From contig JAZNIV010000125.1 in assembly GCA_045577675.1 (NCBI GenBank), positions 1-21,102 of the forward strand: a stretch of DNA of 21,102 bases, in the 5' to 3' direction. Positions within the stretch are counted from its first letter, which is position 1, and each line of letters begins with the position of its first letter. The translations under genes and the position numbers were made by a program. Below the pieces are notes generated by a model that saw nothing but the letters and a program-made list of their open reading frames with translations, did no database searches and had not been told where the DNA came from. This DNA is from UBA1738 sp045577675 (GTDB taxonomy: Bacteria; Bacillota; Clostridia; UBA1381). Shown one piece after another: positions 6,405 to 15,592 of this stretch.

Positions 6405-7856
6405 TCATTTTTGCTTTTTATTTTTTATTCTTTTATTTATAATAGAAATGTATGTTTCTCTCATTTCAGGGAAAGTAAACAAAACAATAAAATACACTAT
6501 TATACTAATACCTATTGACACAAACTGCCATACTATTCCCGGTAACAAATCTTTTATACTACATGAAATAATAGTCATTACTATTGCTGACAGAATTTGC
6601 GGGAAAATATTTTTAATAATTTTGTAAATCTGTATACCAAAAATTCTATCCACTACTATTAATGAAACAATAATATTTTGCAAACTTATAAGTGATCTTG
6701 AAATATATAATATTTTAAAACCATAGTTAATACTTACCATAATAGTTGGTATTAGAAATGCTAACTGTATGAGTTGAGACACTAACGATATTTGTGGTTT
6801 ACCCTTGCTTCTGCAAACCTCACTTGTAAAATTATTCAGTACAATACTAAAAGAACTGATTAGTCCCCATAAGCCTACAAATCCACTTGCTTCAGACCAC
6901 TGACTGCCAAGTAATATCTCTACTACCAGATCTCTGTAAATAAAAATTCCTAACCCCATAGGAATTGACAATATTGCCACCCACTTTTGGAAGTCAAAAT
7001 ATGTGGCTCTGAACTTTTCTTCATCGTTCTGATATTTAGATAACGCAGAGAACAATACGGGGGTTATCCCCGCAGTAACAATTCCCATATATGAATTCAC
7101 TGTGGTCATTGATGTTTTATAAAGTCCCAAATAATAATTACTAAGTGTCCTTCCTACTATAAAGGTGCCAATATATGCCGTTAGCCATATGGCAACAGTT
7201 TCAAGCAATGTCCACGCGGTAAACGAGAACATCTCTTTAAATTTTTTTAAAGAATAAAACAGTCTTGGTTTCCATTCAGACCTTGCAGTCAAGATAATCG
7301 CCTGAATAAGATCTTTGCACAAAGTCCCTATTACAAGTGCCCAGTAATTTCGAAGTATAACAGCAAAGGGGATTGTCACAATCAGTGGTATGAGGCTAAC
7401 TATCATCCGTACATAGAACAAAGTTTTAAATTGCAGTGATTTTTTGTATACCGCCATTTGAATACTGGAAAACGCCACAAAAAGTATTGAGAATGACGCC
7501 ACCGCTATTCCTAAAGATAGTTCCGGAGCGCCTACCAATATTGCTATTGGCTCCCTGAATATCCATATAAACAAAACAATCAATGATGATAATGTGAAAT
7601 TCGACCAAAATGCCACATTTACACTTTTGTCAAGATCATCTCCATCAACAAACTTATGCTGAACTATGTATTTCTGAAAGCCTGCATCAGTAAATATTTC
7701 TGCAAAGCTTATTATCATGGTTATAGTTGCAACCGCACCAAAAGCCTGTGGCACTAACAGACGAGCCAGCACCATATTTACTATCGGTGATATTAACTTT
7801 GCCGCCAACTCCGCCGCCATAGACCATTTTGTTGCATTTATTACTTTATTATCCAT
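6405..7856 (-). CDS. Polysaccharide flippase (Wzx, MATE/MVF-type exporter)
   Basis: This 483-residue integral membrane protein has about 12-14 hydrophobic segments along its whole length. The N-terminus WSMAAELAAKLISPIVNMVL and LVPQAFGAVATITMIISFAEIFTDAGF are typical of WzxC-like flippases (Polysacc_synt_3). It should move the undecaprenyl-linked repeat unit to the outer face of the membrane, where the polymerase two genes upstream would act. Start ATG 7856 is preceded by AAGGTTTAGA. The end is lysine-rich (INKRIKNKKQK), usual for a cytoplasmic tail. It lies 15 bases after the second TupA-like gene. Codon use is strongly AT-rich here, as in the neighbouring polymerase, which is normal for the serotype-variable part of such loci. 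Substrate preference cannot be read from sequence. Confidence 0.88.
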   Translation of the reverse strand: MDNKVINATKWSMAAELAAKLISPIVNMVLARLLVPQAFGAVATITMIISFAEIFTDAGFQKYIVQHKFVDGDDLDKSVNVAFWSNFTLSSLIVLFIWIFREPIAILVGAPELSLGIAVASFSILFVAFSSIQMAVYKKSLQFKTLFYVRMIVSLIPLIVTIPFAVILRNYWALVIGTLCKDLIQAIILTARSEWKPRLFYSLKKFKEMFSFTAWTLLETVAIWLTAYIGTFIVGRTLSNYYLGLYKTSMTTVNSYMGIVTAGITPVLFSALSKYQNDEEKFRATYFDFQKWVAILSIPMGLGIFIYRDLVVEILLGSQWSEASGFVGLWGLISSFSIVLNNFTSEVCRSKGKPQISLVSQLIQLAFLIPTIMVSINYGFKILYISRSLISLQNIIVSLIVVDRIFGIQIYKIIKNIFPQILSAIVMTIISCSIKDLLPGIVWQFVSIGISIIVYFIVLFTFPEMRETYISIINKRIKNKKQK

Positions 7857-7871
7857 TCTAAACCTTCTTAC

Positions 7872-8816
7872 TTAATTTTCAGAAATCCCTGTCAAATCAA
7901 TCCATTGCCCCAGCTTGTAGTCCCATTCCTCCGGTTTAAATGAAGCCACACCAGCATCAGAGTAAAATGTGAATTCCGAAAATAGCAATCTCCCATTTGA
8001 AACGTACCAATCAACTCTTAAAAATGTCTTTCCTTCAGACAATTTTTTTGATAAACAAAGCATTTCTTCAAACCTTTCCGGTTTATCAAGATGCACCTCA
8101 CTATTAGGAAAGTTTTGCTTTAAATTTAATAACTTCCAATCGGTATCAAAATAATCTATTGATTCGTCCTCGCGCTTGTCATTTTGTATAACCTGCAATA
8201 TTCGTGGTTCTCCGTTAAAACAAAATACTTTATAAACAACCAGGCTACTGTCTGTATCTTCTTCTCTGCTATTTGGGATAAACTCTTCAGCCATAATTTT
8301 TGGTTCAACATTTTTATATGGCCACTCCCTGCCATGCCAAAAATAATTTATATTAAGGGATCTGTTAATTTTTCTTTTTGCTTCTTCTAAATCCAGCTTG
8401 AGTTTATCTTTGCAGACAATCACACCGCCACTATGCGTGCATTTTAAAACAAATTGCTGTGGGAGTGATTCGAAATCTATATCCTCAAATTTATCCCATA
8501 TACCAATTACAGGAACCACATATTCTTTTCCAATCTTTTCCTCTATGATTTTTTTTGCTTCATACTTATCTACCATTTTTGTATACTCAGGTTTCCTATC
8601 GTGTAGCTTAAGCCACTGAAGCTTCTCATTAAAGGTTTTAGGATTCTTTAAATTAAGACTTTTTTTTGTATAAGCCTTATATAAACATCGTAAGAAAAAC
8701 TTATCCGGAAAAAAGTGCCCAAACTTAAAGCTGTTAATAATTAAAACAATCTTTTCGGGGTGATATAAGTAATGAGGTATCCTTTTAAGCTTTTTTATTT
8801 TTGCAAAATGTATCAT
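7872..8816 (-). CDS. TupA-like ATP-grasp protein, copy 2
   Basis: The 314-residue protein belongs to the ATPgrasp_TupA family (founder: TupA of teichuronopeptide synthesis). Landmarks are NLKNPKTFNEKLQWLKLHDR (55-74), MVDKYEAKK (81-89), the ATP-binding lysine region QFVLKCTHSGG (121-131, K125), YFWHGREWPYKNV (158-170), and the metal-binding end FLRVDWY...LLFSEFTF with D269 and E281. Compared with copy 1 it has about 25 extra residues at its N-terminus. It should form an amide bond using ATP, possibly joining an amino acid to a uronic acid or amino sugar. Databases sometimes label this family glycosyltransferase, so the activity is open. Its ATG overlaps the polymerase stop by four bases (ATGA), so the two are coupled. 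Confidence 0.8.
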   Translation of the reverse strand: MIHFAKIKKLKRIPHYLYHPEKIVLIINSFKFGHFFPDKFFLRCLYKAYTKKSLNLKNPKTFNEKLQWLKLHDRKPEYTKMVDKYEAKKIIEEKIGKEYVVPVIGIWDKFEDIDFESLPQQFVLKCTHSGGVIVCKDKLKLDLEEAKRKINRSLNINYFWHGREWPYKNVEPKIMAEEFIPNSREEDTDSSLVVYKVFCFNGEPRILQVIQNDKREDESIDYFDTDWKLLNLKQNFPNSEVHLDKPERFEEMLCLSKKLSEGKTFLRVDWYVSNGRLLFSEFTFYSDAGVASFKPEEWDYKLGQWIDLTGISEN

Positions 8817-10138
8817 GCCATTTCCTCCTTAAAATTAACACACATACTCATATATGCAAATGCCAACGACAATAAAACCTGTCCTGACGTAATAAGCTGT
8901 CCTGATTGCACATACAATGTAATTAGCAGTAATGGTGCAAAATTAATAAGTTTGTATCCTTTTGCAGTACTTCTGGCAGATTCAATCATTTTTTTTATAA
9001 ACCATATAAACATTACTAATCCAGGAATCCCCCACACCAGTAACAGCTCCTGTATTCCATTATGGCATACATTTACCTTCGTTCTGTATATTCTATAGAC
9101 TTTAGGTAGTAAATCCTGAAGTCCCAGTCCAAAAAGAAGATATTTCATATCAGAAAAAATATGCTTATTATAGAAAGATATCAGATCAACACGTCCTCCG
9201 GAAACATCCTTTTCCTGGAAACGTTCAAAAATTCCTTCTATAATGAACGATGCGTAATTAGTCATAATATAGTAAGTTGCACCAATAATAACTCCTATGC
9301 CTATAATTGTTTTAATATTTCCCGCTATGCCGCCCTTTCTTGACAGAACGAACATAACAAACACCGACGCAAGACATATGATGAATGACCGCGACATAGT
9401 CAAAAATCCAAAAAACATCAATCCAACTATCATCGCATAATCGGTTGCTTTTTGTTTTTTCAGTGATGCCAGCTGCAACAACCCTACAATTGAGAGATTA
9501 CACATAAATCCCAAAGCATTTGCATTATAGTTTGCGCCAAAATTCTCAGCTTCTTTATCTCCTACACCAAATCGATATGTACCTGTAAAGATTCCTTCAA
9601 AGTCATATCCTGTACTTTCCAAAAGGTTCATGAGGACTATAAAACACATAACTATAGTCGAAAATGCTAACATTCTGCAAAGTAAAGGATAGTTGATACT
9701 TTTACACATATTTATCATAAAAAACGTGCAAAAAAGCAATTCTGCAAAACTTCTTAAATATTCATTTAAAGAATATGCATATGCAAAGGCATGCAACCCC
9801 TCCCATAACATCATAAATACCAGTGGCAATATATAAGAGTTATATTCAATATCTTTACGGTACTTTAAGAAATAAACAATAATACACATTAGTAATGTAT
9901 ATTTGTATTGAAAGGAAGAAGATAGCGGAATGCAACAAATCCCCAGGATTATTATTTCATCTCTGTCCCCTGTTACTACAATAAACGCAGACATAACCAA
10001 TAATAAGCTGACAGGGATTGATATTTCCATAATATTCTTTGCATATATCAACGCTAAAAATATCAGCATTTTTACTATAAATCCAATATGACGTTTTTCT
10101 TTAGCTTTGTTCACAGCAAAAATCTCTTGTTCTATCAT
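8813..10138 (-). CDS. O-antigen ligase/polymerase-like membrane protein (Wzy)
   Basis: This 441-residue membrane protein has about ten to twelve hydrophobic segments and a large extracytoplasmic loop (roughly 300-360). It contains the family signature near the end of that loop: CHNGIQELLLVWGIPGLV, the H-N-x(4,5)-E...GxxG pattern of O-antigen ligase/Wzy proteins. The earlier YNANALGF and TMSRSFII segments also fit. It likely polymerises flipped repeat units on the outer face of the membrane. The alternative is a ligase that attaches glycan to another carrier. The ATG overlaps the stop of the preceding GT4 (ATGA), with ribosome site AGGGAGAA. The gene is very AT-rich, like wzx. No other polymerase candidate is present in the window. 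Confidence 0.82.
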   Translation of the reverse strand: MIEQEIFAVNKAKEKRHIGFIVKMLIFLALIYAKNIMEISIPVSLLLVMSAFIVVTGDRDEIIILGICCIPLSSSFQYKYTLLMCIIVYFLKYRKDIEYNSYILPLVFMMLWEGLHAFAYAYSLNEYLRSFAELLFCTFFMINMCKSINYPLLCRMLAFSTIVMCFIVLMNLLESTGYDFEGIFTGTYRFGVGDKEAENFGANYNANALGFMCNLSIVGLLQLASLKKQKATDYAMIVGLMFFGFLTMSRSFIICLASVFVMFVLSRKGGIAGNIKTIIGIGVIIGATYYIMTNYASFIIEGIFERFQEKDVSGGRVDLISFYNKHIFSDMKYLLFGLGLQDLLPKVYRIYRTKVNVCHNGIQELLLVWGIPGLVMFIWFIKKMIESARSTAKGYKLINFAPLLLITLYVQSGQLITSGQVLLSLAFAYMSMCVNFKEEMA

Positions 10139-11229
10139 CTTTTCTCCCTATTATATACCTGTAACATATAATTCAAATATTCCTTCGCCTTAATCTCAAC
10201 ACTATGTGTTTCTAAAATCTTTTTAGCATTTTTTCCGCATGCTTCTGCGAAATCCCGGTCCTCTATCATTTTAAGTATTGCCTCTGCCAATCCATCATAA
10301 TCGCCAACGGGAACCAAAAGACCATTCTCACCATTAACTATCAACTCTGCAGGTCCATTCGGACAGTCTGTGGACACACATGGCAACCCAACAGCCATAG
10401 CTTCCATTAATGCATTCGGCATACCCTCAAATTTAGAACTCATCACGTAGCAGGCAGAATCAGCAGCACGCAGGATGGCATCCTGCTGAATTCCCATAAA
10501 GCAGATATTTTTGCTAATCCCCATGCTTTGTGCCAAATTTTCTAATTTCTGCTTATCTGCACCATTACCAAAAATCTCTAACATGTATTCAGGATGTTTA
10601 TCCAGAACAATTTTAAAGGCATTGAAAAGAACCGGATAATCCTTTTGTGGAGCAAGTCTTCCGATCGCTGATATTTTTTTCTTTCTGTCTACCTGAGCAG
10701 GGACCTGATGCACATATTCATTTCCGACAGCATTATGTATCACAACACCTTTTTTTCTTATATCATCATGATAAAAATCCATAGCACGCTGAGTCTGAAA
10801 TACTATACCATCACTTTGTTTATATATCTTTTCTTTTAATTTGATGTGTTTCTTATCAGTTACTATCGCAGGATTGTTTCTTTCGGAGGTTATCAACTTA
10901 AATGCCTTCCGCTTTTTTAGTCTAAGAATATATTTTGCAGTTTCAGGTAACATACAGAAAACAACTTCAAAATTATTTTTAGTCAAAAAATAATTTACTC
11001 TTACAAATCTTTTTATAATTAAGTATAGTCTTTCAATAATATTTGCAGATTGTGATTTTACATGAAGTGTTTTCATGTGCACATTTTCATCCAATGCATA
11101 AAAAACGCCATCCGAAATAGATACTATAGTTGTGTCAAATCCATTTTTTGCAAGATAAGATGAAAGATATGTTATTGTCCGTTCAGCTCCACCGCTTTGC
11201 AGACTTGGAACTAAAAAAAGAATTTTCAT
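10135..11229 (-). CDS. GT4 family glycosyltransferase
   Basis: This is a GT-B fold, retaining glycosyltransferase of 364 residues. The acceptor-side motif LVPSLQSGGAERT lies at 6-18, TSERNNP at 114-120, and the donor-side SAIGRLAPQKDY at 187-198. The EX7E motif is FEGMPNALMEAM with E268 and E276, followed by GLPCVSTDCPNGPAEL. It adds one sugar to the lipid-linked repeat on the cytoplasmic face. The donor is unknown. The start is ATG 11229, since GGAGGAAAAT lies just before it. The longer frame from 11277 would overlap the previous gene and has no ribosome site. Two other GT4 proteins in the locus share the GGAER and SERN-type motifs, so they may be paralogues with different donors. Confidence 0.88.
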   Translation of the reverse strand: MKILFLVPSLQSGGAERTITYLSSYLAKNGFDTTIVSISDGVFYALDENVHMKTLHVKSQSANIIERLYLIIKRFVRVNYFLTKNNFEVVFCMLPETAKYILRLKKRKAFKLITSERNNPAIVTDKKHIKLKEKIYKQSDGIVFQTQRAMDFYHDDIRKKGVVIHNAVGNEYVHQVPAQVDRKKKISAIGRLAPQKDYPVLFNAFKIVLDKHPEYMLEIFGNGADKQKLENLAQSMGISKNICFMGIQQDAILRAADSACYVMSSKFEGMPNALMEAMAVGLPCVSTDCPNGPAELIVNGENGLLVPVGDYDGLAEAILKMIEDRDFAEACGKNAKKILETHSVEIKAKEYLNYMLQVYNREKR

Positions 11230-11252
11230 ATTTTCCTCCGATTTTAAAAAGT

Positions 11253-12443
11253 TCATTCTTCTATTAGAGCAATCCATTTCTTCATAATAGTTTCAGGGCT
11301 ATAGCTATCAACACACTCTCTGCTCTCAATAATATATTTCGATCTCAATGCTTCGTTTTCTATCATTTCAGTAATTGCATTAGCCATTAGCTTTTCTTCA
11401 ACCGTAATATCTGCTGTATTCTCTGTATTTTTACTGCAAACCGGTACCAATATACCGAATTTCGCATATTCCTTATCCTTTGCTGAATACAGTATATCAG
11501 TGTCCGGCGCCAGCACTTCTCGCGCCCCTGACTTCATATCCGTAGATACAATCGGGCAGCCGCAGGCTGCAGCTTCAATAAGTACCATAGGCAATCCTTC
11601 AGACAAGGATGATAGTACAAAGACACTTGATTGTTTTATATACGGAAATGGATTTTCTATTACACCCGGCATATATACATCAGCTTCAAGCCCCAAATCC
11701 TTTATCAGCCCTTCAAGATTTTTTCTTTCTTCTCCTTCACCCAGAATTATCAATCCGCAATCCGGAACAATTTTCTTTATTTCGCTAAATGCTCTGATCA
11801 GATTCTTCTGTCCCTTAACCTTGGCGAGCCTTCCCATAGTGATAATCGTGTAGCAATGAGCCTGATAAAATTCAATTGCCTTCGCATTACTGATATCCTC
11901 TGACGATGCTACTGCGATGTCTTTTACTCTGCAGAAATTATGTATACATGACACTTTATCATCCGGAACCTTAAATGAATGAATCATATCATATGCTGCC
12001 AATTCTGAAACCATTATGTATTTATCAGAATGCCTGCCCATGAAATTATGCATAAAGATATTCTTCTTGTTAGCGCTCATACTTAACGATGGCATGGAAT
12101 GAAATACCGACACAATTTTTTCTTTTGTCCTTGACAACACATTTACAAGATTTGCCCCATTCAAATGACTGATTGCACAGTCAATTTTATATTGTTTTTT
12201 TATTTTTCTCAGTGCAAATATGCGTTTAATACTATTATTTATACGCCTTAGCTTACTTGCTTCTTTCAAAGGTGGAATATTTAAATCAATCAGGGTTCCC
12301 CCATATTGATACATCACACTTTCTGCGCTAAAAACCACCACATATACATTATATTTTTTTTCAAGTTCAATTGACATATTTGCAGCCATACGCTCTGCAC
12401 CGCCACTATTCAGTGTTGGTATTATGACAGCAACATTTTTCAT
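11253..12443 (-). CDS. GT4 family glycosyltransferase
   Basis: The 396-residue GT-B enzyme begins VIIPTLNSGGAERMAANMS (7-25). It has the donor motif MGRLAKVKGQKN at 203-214, LGEGEER at 234-240, and EX7E as SEGLPMVLIEAA with E282 and E290, followed by GCPIVSTD. About 25 residues with an unusual acidic/threonine-rich insertion (CSKNTENTADITVEEKL) lie near the C-terminus, after GILVPV. It transfers one sugar during repeat-unit assembly, with donor unknown. The ribosome site GAGGAAGAAAA precedes ATG 12443. It is 19 bases from the upstream TupA-like gene and 23 bases from the next GT4, within the same transcript. Confidence 0.87.
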   Translation of the reverse strand: MKNVAVIIPTLNSGGAERMAANMSIELEKKYNVYVVVFSAESVMYQYGGTLIDLNIPPLKEASKLRRINNSIKRIFALRKIKKQYKIDCAISHLNGANLVNVLSRTKEKIVSVFHSMPSLSMSANKKNIFMHNFMGRHSDKYIMVSELAAYDMIHSFKVPDDKVSCIHNFCRVKDIAVASSEDISNAKAIEFYQAHCYTIITMGRLAKVKGQKNLIRAFSEIKKIVPDCGLIILGEGEERKNLEGLIKDLGLEADVYMPGVIENPFPYIKQSSVFVLSSLSEGLPMVLIEAAACGCPIVSTDMKSGAREVLAPDTDILYSAKDKEYAKFGILVPVCSKNTENTADITVEEKLMANAITEMIENEALRSKYIIESRECVDSYSPETIMKKWIALIEE

Positions 12444-12462
12444 TTTTCTTCCTCGCTAACAC

Positions 12463-13329
12463 TCAATCATTCTTTTTAGGCAGATGTACCAAATCTCCCA
12501 GCTTTTTATCCCATATGCTCGGATTAAAAGGCATTAAACCGCTGGCAGGTGTCAGAGTAAGCTCCGAGAAATAAATTTTTTCTTCCACCTCATATAAGTC
12601 AACGCGTAAGAAGGCATTATCCTTCGAAAGTGCCTCTGCTATCTCAATCATTTTTTTATAATTTTTTGGTTTTTCCGGTAATTTACTATGTGACTCATAG
12701 TCCAATCTTCCAAAATCTGCAAATTCCCAATCAGGAGTCAAAAAGCTTATTTTTGCAGTTTCATGGTTCTCAAGTCCCTCCGAAACATATAAAAACTTTA
12801 CCTTTCCTCCAAAACAGTAAAACTTATAATCAATTAATCCGTTATTAAAGTCCTCTGCCATATATTTTTCAGCAATGATTCTTGGTTTGACATTTTTATA
12901 TGGCCACTCTCTGCATTCCCAAAAATAGTTCGTCTTCAGGCATTTATTTATCTTTACTCTTGCCGCCTCTATATCAAGCTTCGCTTTATCTCTACATATT
13001 ACCAGTCCGCCGCAATCATGAGTACATTTAAGCACAAACTGATTTGGCAATTCATCAAAATTTATATCATCAAAGCTGTCCCACACACCGTAATTGGGTA
13101 CAATGTATTCTTCTCCCAACAGCTCTCCAACATACTTTTTTGCCTCGTACTTATCTACCATTTTTGTATATATATCTTTGCGGTCATGTAATTTTAACCA
13201 CTGTAGCTTTTCATTAAAAGTTTGTGGATTTTTTAGATTTGGAAGCTTTTTGAAATGATAGAAATATTTCAGGTTTATATATGCTTGATCCGGAAGTATT
13301 CTCAACACTTTCTTTACAGATGAATTCAT
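12463..13329 (-). CDS. TupA-like ATP-grasp protein, copy 1
   Basis: This 288-residue ATPgrasp_TupA family member is complete relative to the family core. NLKNPQTFNEKLQWLKLHDR lies at 31-50, TKMVDKYEAKK at 55-65, the ATP-lysine region QFVLKCTHDCGGLVICRDK at 97-114 (K101), YFWECREWPYKNVKPRIIAE at 135-154, and the metal site in LRVDLYEVEEKIYFSELTL with D244 and E256. It presumably activates a carboxylate with ATP and joins it to an amine. A peptide-like or aminoacyl decoration of a uronic acid would fit the family founder and the UDP-GlcA/GalA genes in this operon, but the substrate is inference. The ribosome site AAAGGAGTAAAAT precedes ATG 13329. It shares several near-identical stretches with copy 2 about 4.4 kb downstream. 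Confidence 0.82.
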   Translation of the reverse strand: MNSSVKKVLRILPDQAYINLKYFYHFKKLPNLKNPQTFNEKLQWLKLHDRKDIYTKMVDKYEAKKYVGELLGEEYIVPNYGVWDSFDDINFDELPNQFVLKCTHDCGGLVICRDKAKLDIEAARVKINKCLKTNYFWECREWPYKNVKPRIIAEKYMAEDFNNGLIDYKFYCFGGKVKFLYVSEGLENHETAKISFLTPDWEFADFGRLDYESHSKLPEKPKNYKKMIEIAEALSKDNAFLRVDLYEVEEKIYFSELTLTPASGLMPFNPSIWDKKLGDLVHLPKKND

Positions 13330-13347
13330 ATTTTACTCCTTTTGATT

Positions 13348-14403
13348 TTAATCAATAATCTCGTGCCATTTTTCCAAAACATGACTTGCGCAAAAACTTT
13401 CAGCAGTAATTTTTGCTTTTCTTCCAAAAGCTTTTCGCTCAGACTCATTCTCTATCATAAAGAGAAGTGCCTCCTCCATTGCATCAGTATCCCCTACAGG
13501 AACCAGTTTTCCGTTTACGTTGTTCTCTATATACTCATCTGAGCCTGCACAATCGGTAGCAACACATGGAATACCCATCATCATCGCTTCTAATAGTGCA
13601 TTTGATAAGCCTTCATAGTCTGAGGAAAGAACAAAAAACTCTGCATCGCATATCTTTTCATGCACATTCATCACATTCCCCGGAAAAAATACATGTTCTG
13701 AAACGCCCAACTCTTGCGCCTGGCTTGTCAATGCTTCTCTTAACTCACCCTCACCATATATATGCAGTTTATATTCAGGATGCTTTTTTACTGTTCTTGC
13801 AAATGCCTCAAGCAGCATTTTATGATTTTTCTGTTTTGTCAACCTGCCTACAGATACAATTTTCTTTTCAGGCTTATCTACAGCCTCAGCTGCAACAGAG
13901 ATGGGATTTGGGATAACCACACTATTATCCTTTATCTTGGAATTAAACTGATTTTTAACCCTTTGTGTCTGAAAAACAATCTTTTCTGCTTTTGGGTAAA
14001 GTACCTTTGTCATCATTCTGGTGATTACACCTCTACCGTCATGCAGAGGATCATTTCTTTCCGAAGCTATTATTTTTACATTCAATCCTATACATGCAAG
14101 CATCACAAGAACGTTAATTCTTGCTGCAAATGCAACAACAGCATCCGGGCGCTCCACTTTAACATAATTTCTGATGTTCTTTATCCATATCGGAATACGC
14201 AACAATCTGCTATTACCTTTTCCGGTAAAATCCAATACCCTTGTGCTTTTATCAAGTTCATAATCTACTTTATTGAAAAGCAGCAACCCAATGTCTGTTT
14301 CCCAGCCATATCCAGCATATTCTTTTGATAGAATGCTTATAACCCTTTCAGCTCCACCGCGTCCCATGCTTCCCAAGAAAAATGCAACTCGCCTGTTTTT
14401 CAT
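13348..14403 (-). CDS. GT4 family glycosyltransferase
   Basis: The 351-residue GT-B enzyme opens with AFFLGSMGRGGAERVISIL (7-25), has ASERNDP at 113-119, FQTQRVKNQF at 144-153, the donor motif SVGRLTKQKNHKMLLEAF at 184-201, and EX7E in YEGLSNALLEAM (E264, E272). The motif set resembles PglH/PglJ-type and capsule GalNAc or glucose transferases, but donor identity cannot be assigned. AGGAATT precedes the ATG. It lies 25 bases after the CapM-like GT4 and 18 before the first TupA-like gene. It likely adds the third or a later sugar, assuming gene order tracks assembly order, which is not guaranteed. Confidence 0.88.
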   Translation of the reverse strand: MKNRRVAFFLGSMGRGGAERVISILSKEYAGYGWETDIGLLLFNKVDYELDKSTRVLDFTGKGNSRLLRIPIWIKNIRNYVKVERPDAVVAFAARINVLVMLACIGLNVKIIASERNDPLHDGRGVITRMMTKVLYPKAEKIVFQTQRVKNQFNSKIKDNSVVIPNPISVAAEAVDKPEKKIVSVGRLTKQKNHKMLLEAFARTVKKHPEYKLHIYGEGELREALTSQAQELGVSEHVFFPGNVMNVHEKICDAEFFVLSSDYEGLSNALLEAMMMGIPCVATDCAGSDEYIENNVNGKLVPVGDTDAMEEALLFMIENESERKAFGRKAKITAESFCASHVLEKWHEIID

Positions 14404-14428
14404 AATTCCTACTTTCCGATATGCCTAC

Positions 14429-15529
14429 TTATAGCTTGGTATATATCTCCATCATAATTTTATTTACAGTATTTCTGTCAAAACTTTTAATGTCCTCAAT
14501 GTTGTTTTCTTTCATTCTCTCTGTCATATCTCTGTCTTTAATAATTTTATCAATTGCAGTTGCTGTTGTTGCAGCATCTACCGGAGAAATCAAAAAACCA
14601 TTTCTTCCATCCGATATCAAATCGGTATTTCCCCTTATTCTACTCGCAACACATGGAAGCCCTGATGCCATAGCCTCCATAAGAGAAACCGGCAACCCTT
14701 CACGAAAAGACGGGAAGCAAAATATATCGCTTACTGCAAGCAGTTCTTCAATATCAGTTCTATATCCCAAAATGTGAACATTCCCAAAAATTCCATTGTC
14801 TTCAGCAAGTTTTTCAAGGTGTTCCTGGCTCATACCCTTTCCTGCAATACAATAATGTATATTCGGGTTTTTAAGCACAGACAACGCTTTTATTATCAGT
14901 TCATGATTTTTATTAGAATTAAGCTCACCAACTGACACAGCAATTACTGCATCCTCAGGAATATTAAGCTCTTTTCGCTTTTCTGCTTTGTCTATATTGA
15001 TATCGGTATACTTTTCTGTATTAATTCCCACTCCGGGAACATAGTATATTTTTTTTGCATGTATATGCTTTTTTGCAAATTGATAATCTTCCTTATTAAT
15101 TGTTATCAAAACATCTGTCACAAATGAACATAACCACTCTATAGGAAAATAAATCAGCCAGTTCTCCAGCGGCGCACCCTTAAAGAAATGAAAACCATGC
15201 GCTGTATAAATCACCTTCGTACCATGCTTTCGTGCCTTTCTTGCCGCAAGCCTTGTAAGAATTGATGCAACAGGCGTATGGCAATGAATTATGTCATAAT
15301 GCCCTGATGATATTATCTGCTTAAGTTCCTTATATCCCTTAATTACATTCATGCTGAAAGGGTTTCTTACATTCGGTATATTAAATTGATTATCACAAAA
15401 CGGTAGGTTCAGGCTACCGCTTGCCGCCACATCTACTCTGTGCCCTTCGTTCTTAAACCACTCAAGATACGGAAGATGAAATGCAGCTATATGGCTTGCA
15501 ACAGAAGCCGTAAATAAAACATTTTTCAT
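14429..15529 (-). CDS. GT4 glycosyltransferase, CapM/EpsD-like
   Basis: This 366-residue enzyme is close to the CapM/EpsD/PglA-like group. It has the N-terminal LFTASVASHIAAFHLPYLEW (5-24), IIHCHTP (80-86), TAHGFHFFKGAPLENW (109-124), which is typical of the group, the donor motif VGELNSNKNHELIIKAL (200-216), and EX7E in EGLPVSLMEAMASG with E277 and E285. Members commonly add the second sugar onto the lipid-linked amino sugar made by a PglC-type transferase, which matches the initiating enzyme here. I set the start at ATG 15529, preceded by GGGTGAGTGAT. A frame from 15559 would add ten residues without a ribosome site. A 63-base gap separates it from the pyruvyl transferase. Confidence 0.88.
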   Translation of the reverse strand: MKNVLFTASVASHIAAFHLPYLEWFKNEGHRVDVAASGSLNLPFCDNQFNIPNVRNPFSMNVIKGYKELKQIISSGHYDIIHCHTPVASILTRLAARKARKHGTKVIYTAHGFHFFKGAPLENWLIYFPIEWLCSFVTDVLITINKEDYQFAKKHIHAKKIYYVPGVGINTEKYTDINIDKAEKRKELNIPEDAVIAVSVGELNSNKNHELIIKALSVLKNPNIHYCIAGKGMSQEHLEKLAEDNGIFGNVHILGYRTDIEELLAVSDIFCFPSFREGLPVSLMEAMASGLPCVASRIRGNTDLISDGRNGFLISPVDAATTATAIDKIIKDRDMTERMKENNIEDIKSFDRNTVNKIMMEIYTKL

Positions 15530-15592
15530 ATCACTCACCCTAATAGCTATACCTTGCAATCTGCATGAATAGCTTTCAAAATATGTAAATAT

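Noticed and set aside
11230..11277. Sixteen-residue N-terminal extension of the GT4 at 10135-11229
   Set aside because: It would overlap the previous gene and has no ribosome site, while GGAGG sits right before ATG 11229.
15530..15559. Ten-residue N-terminal extension of the CapM-like GT4
   Set aside because: The ribosome site GGGTGAG directly precedes ATG 15529, and the family normally begins at MKNVLFTAS.
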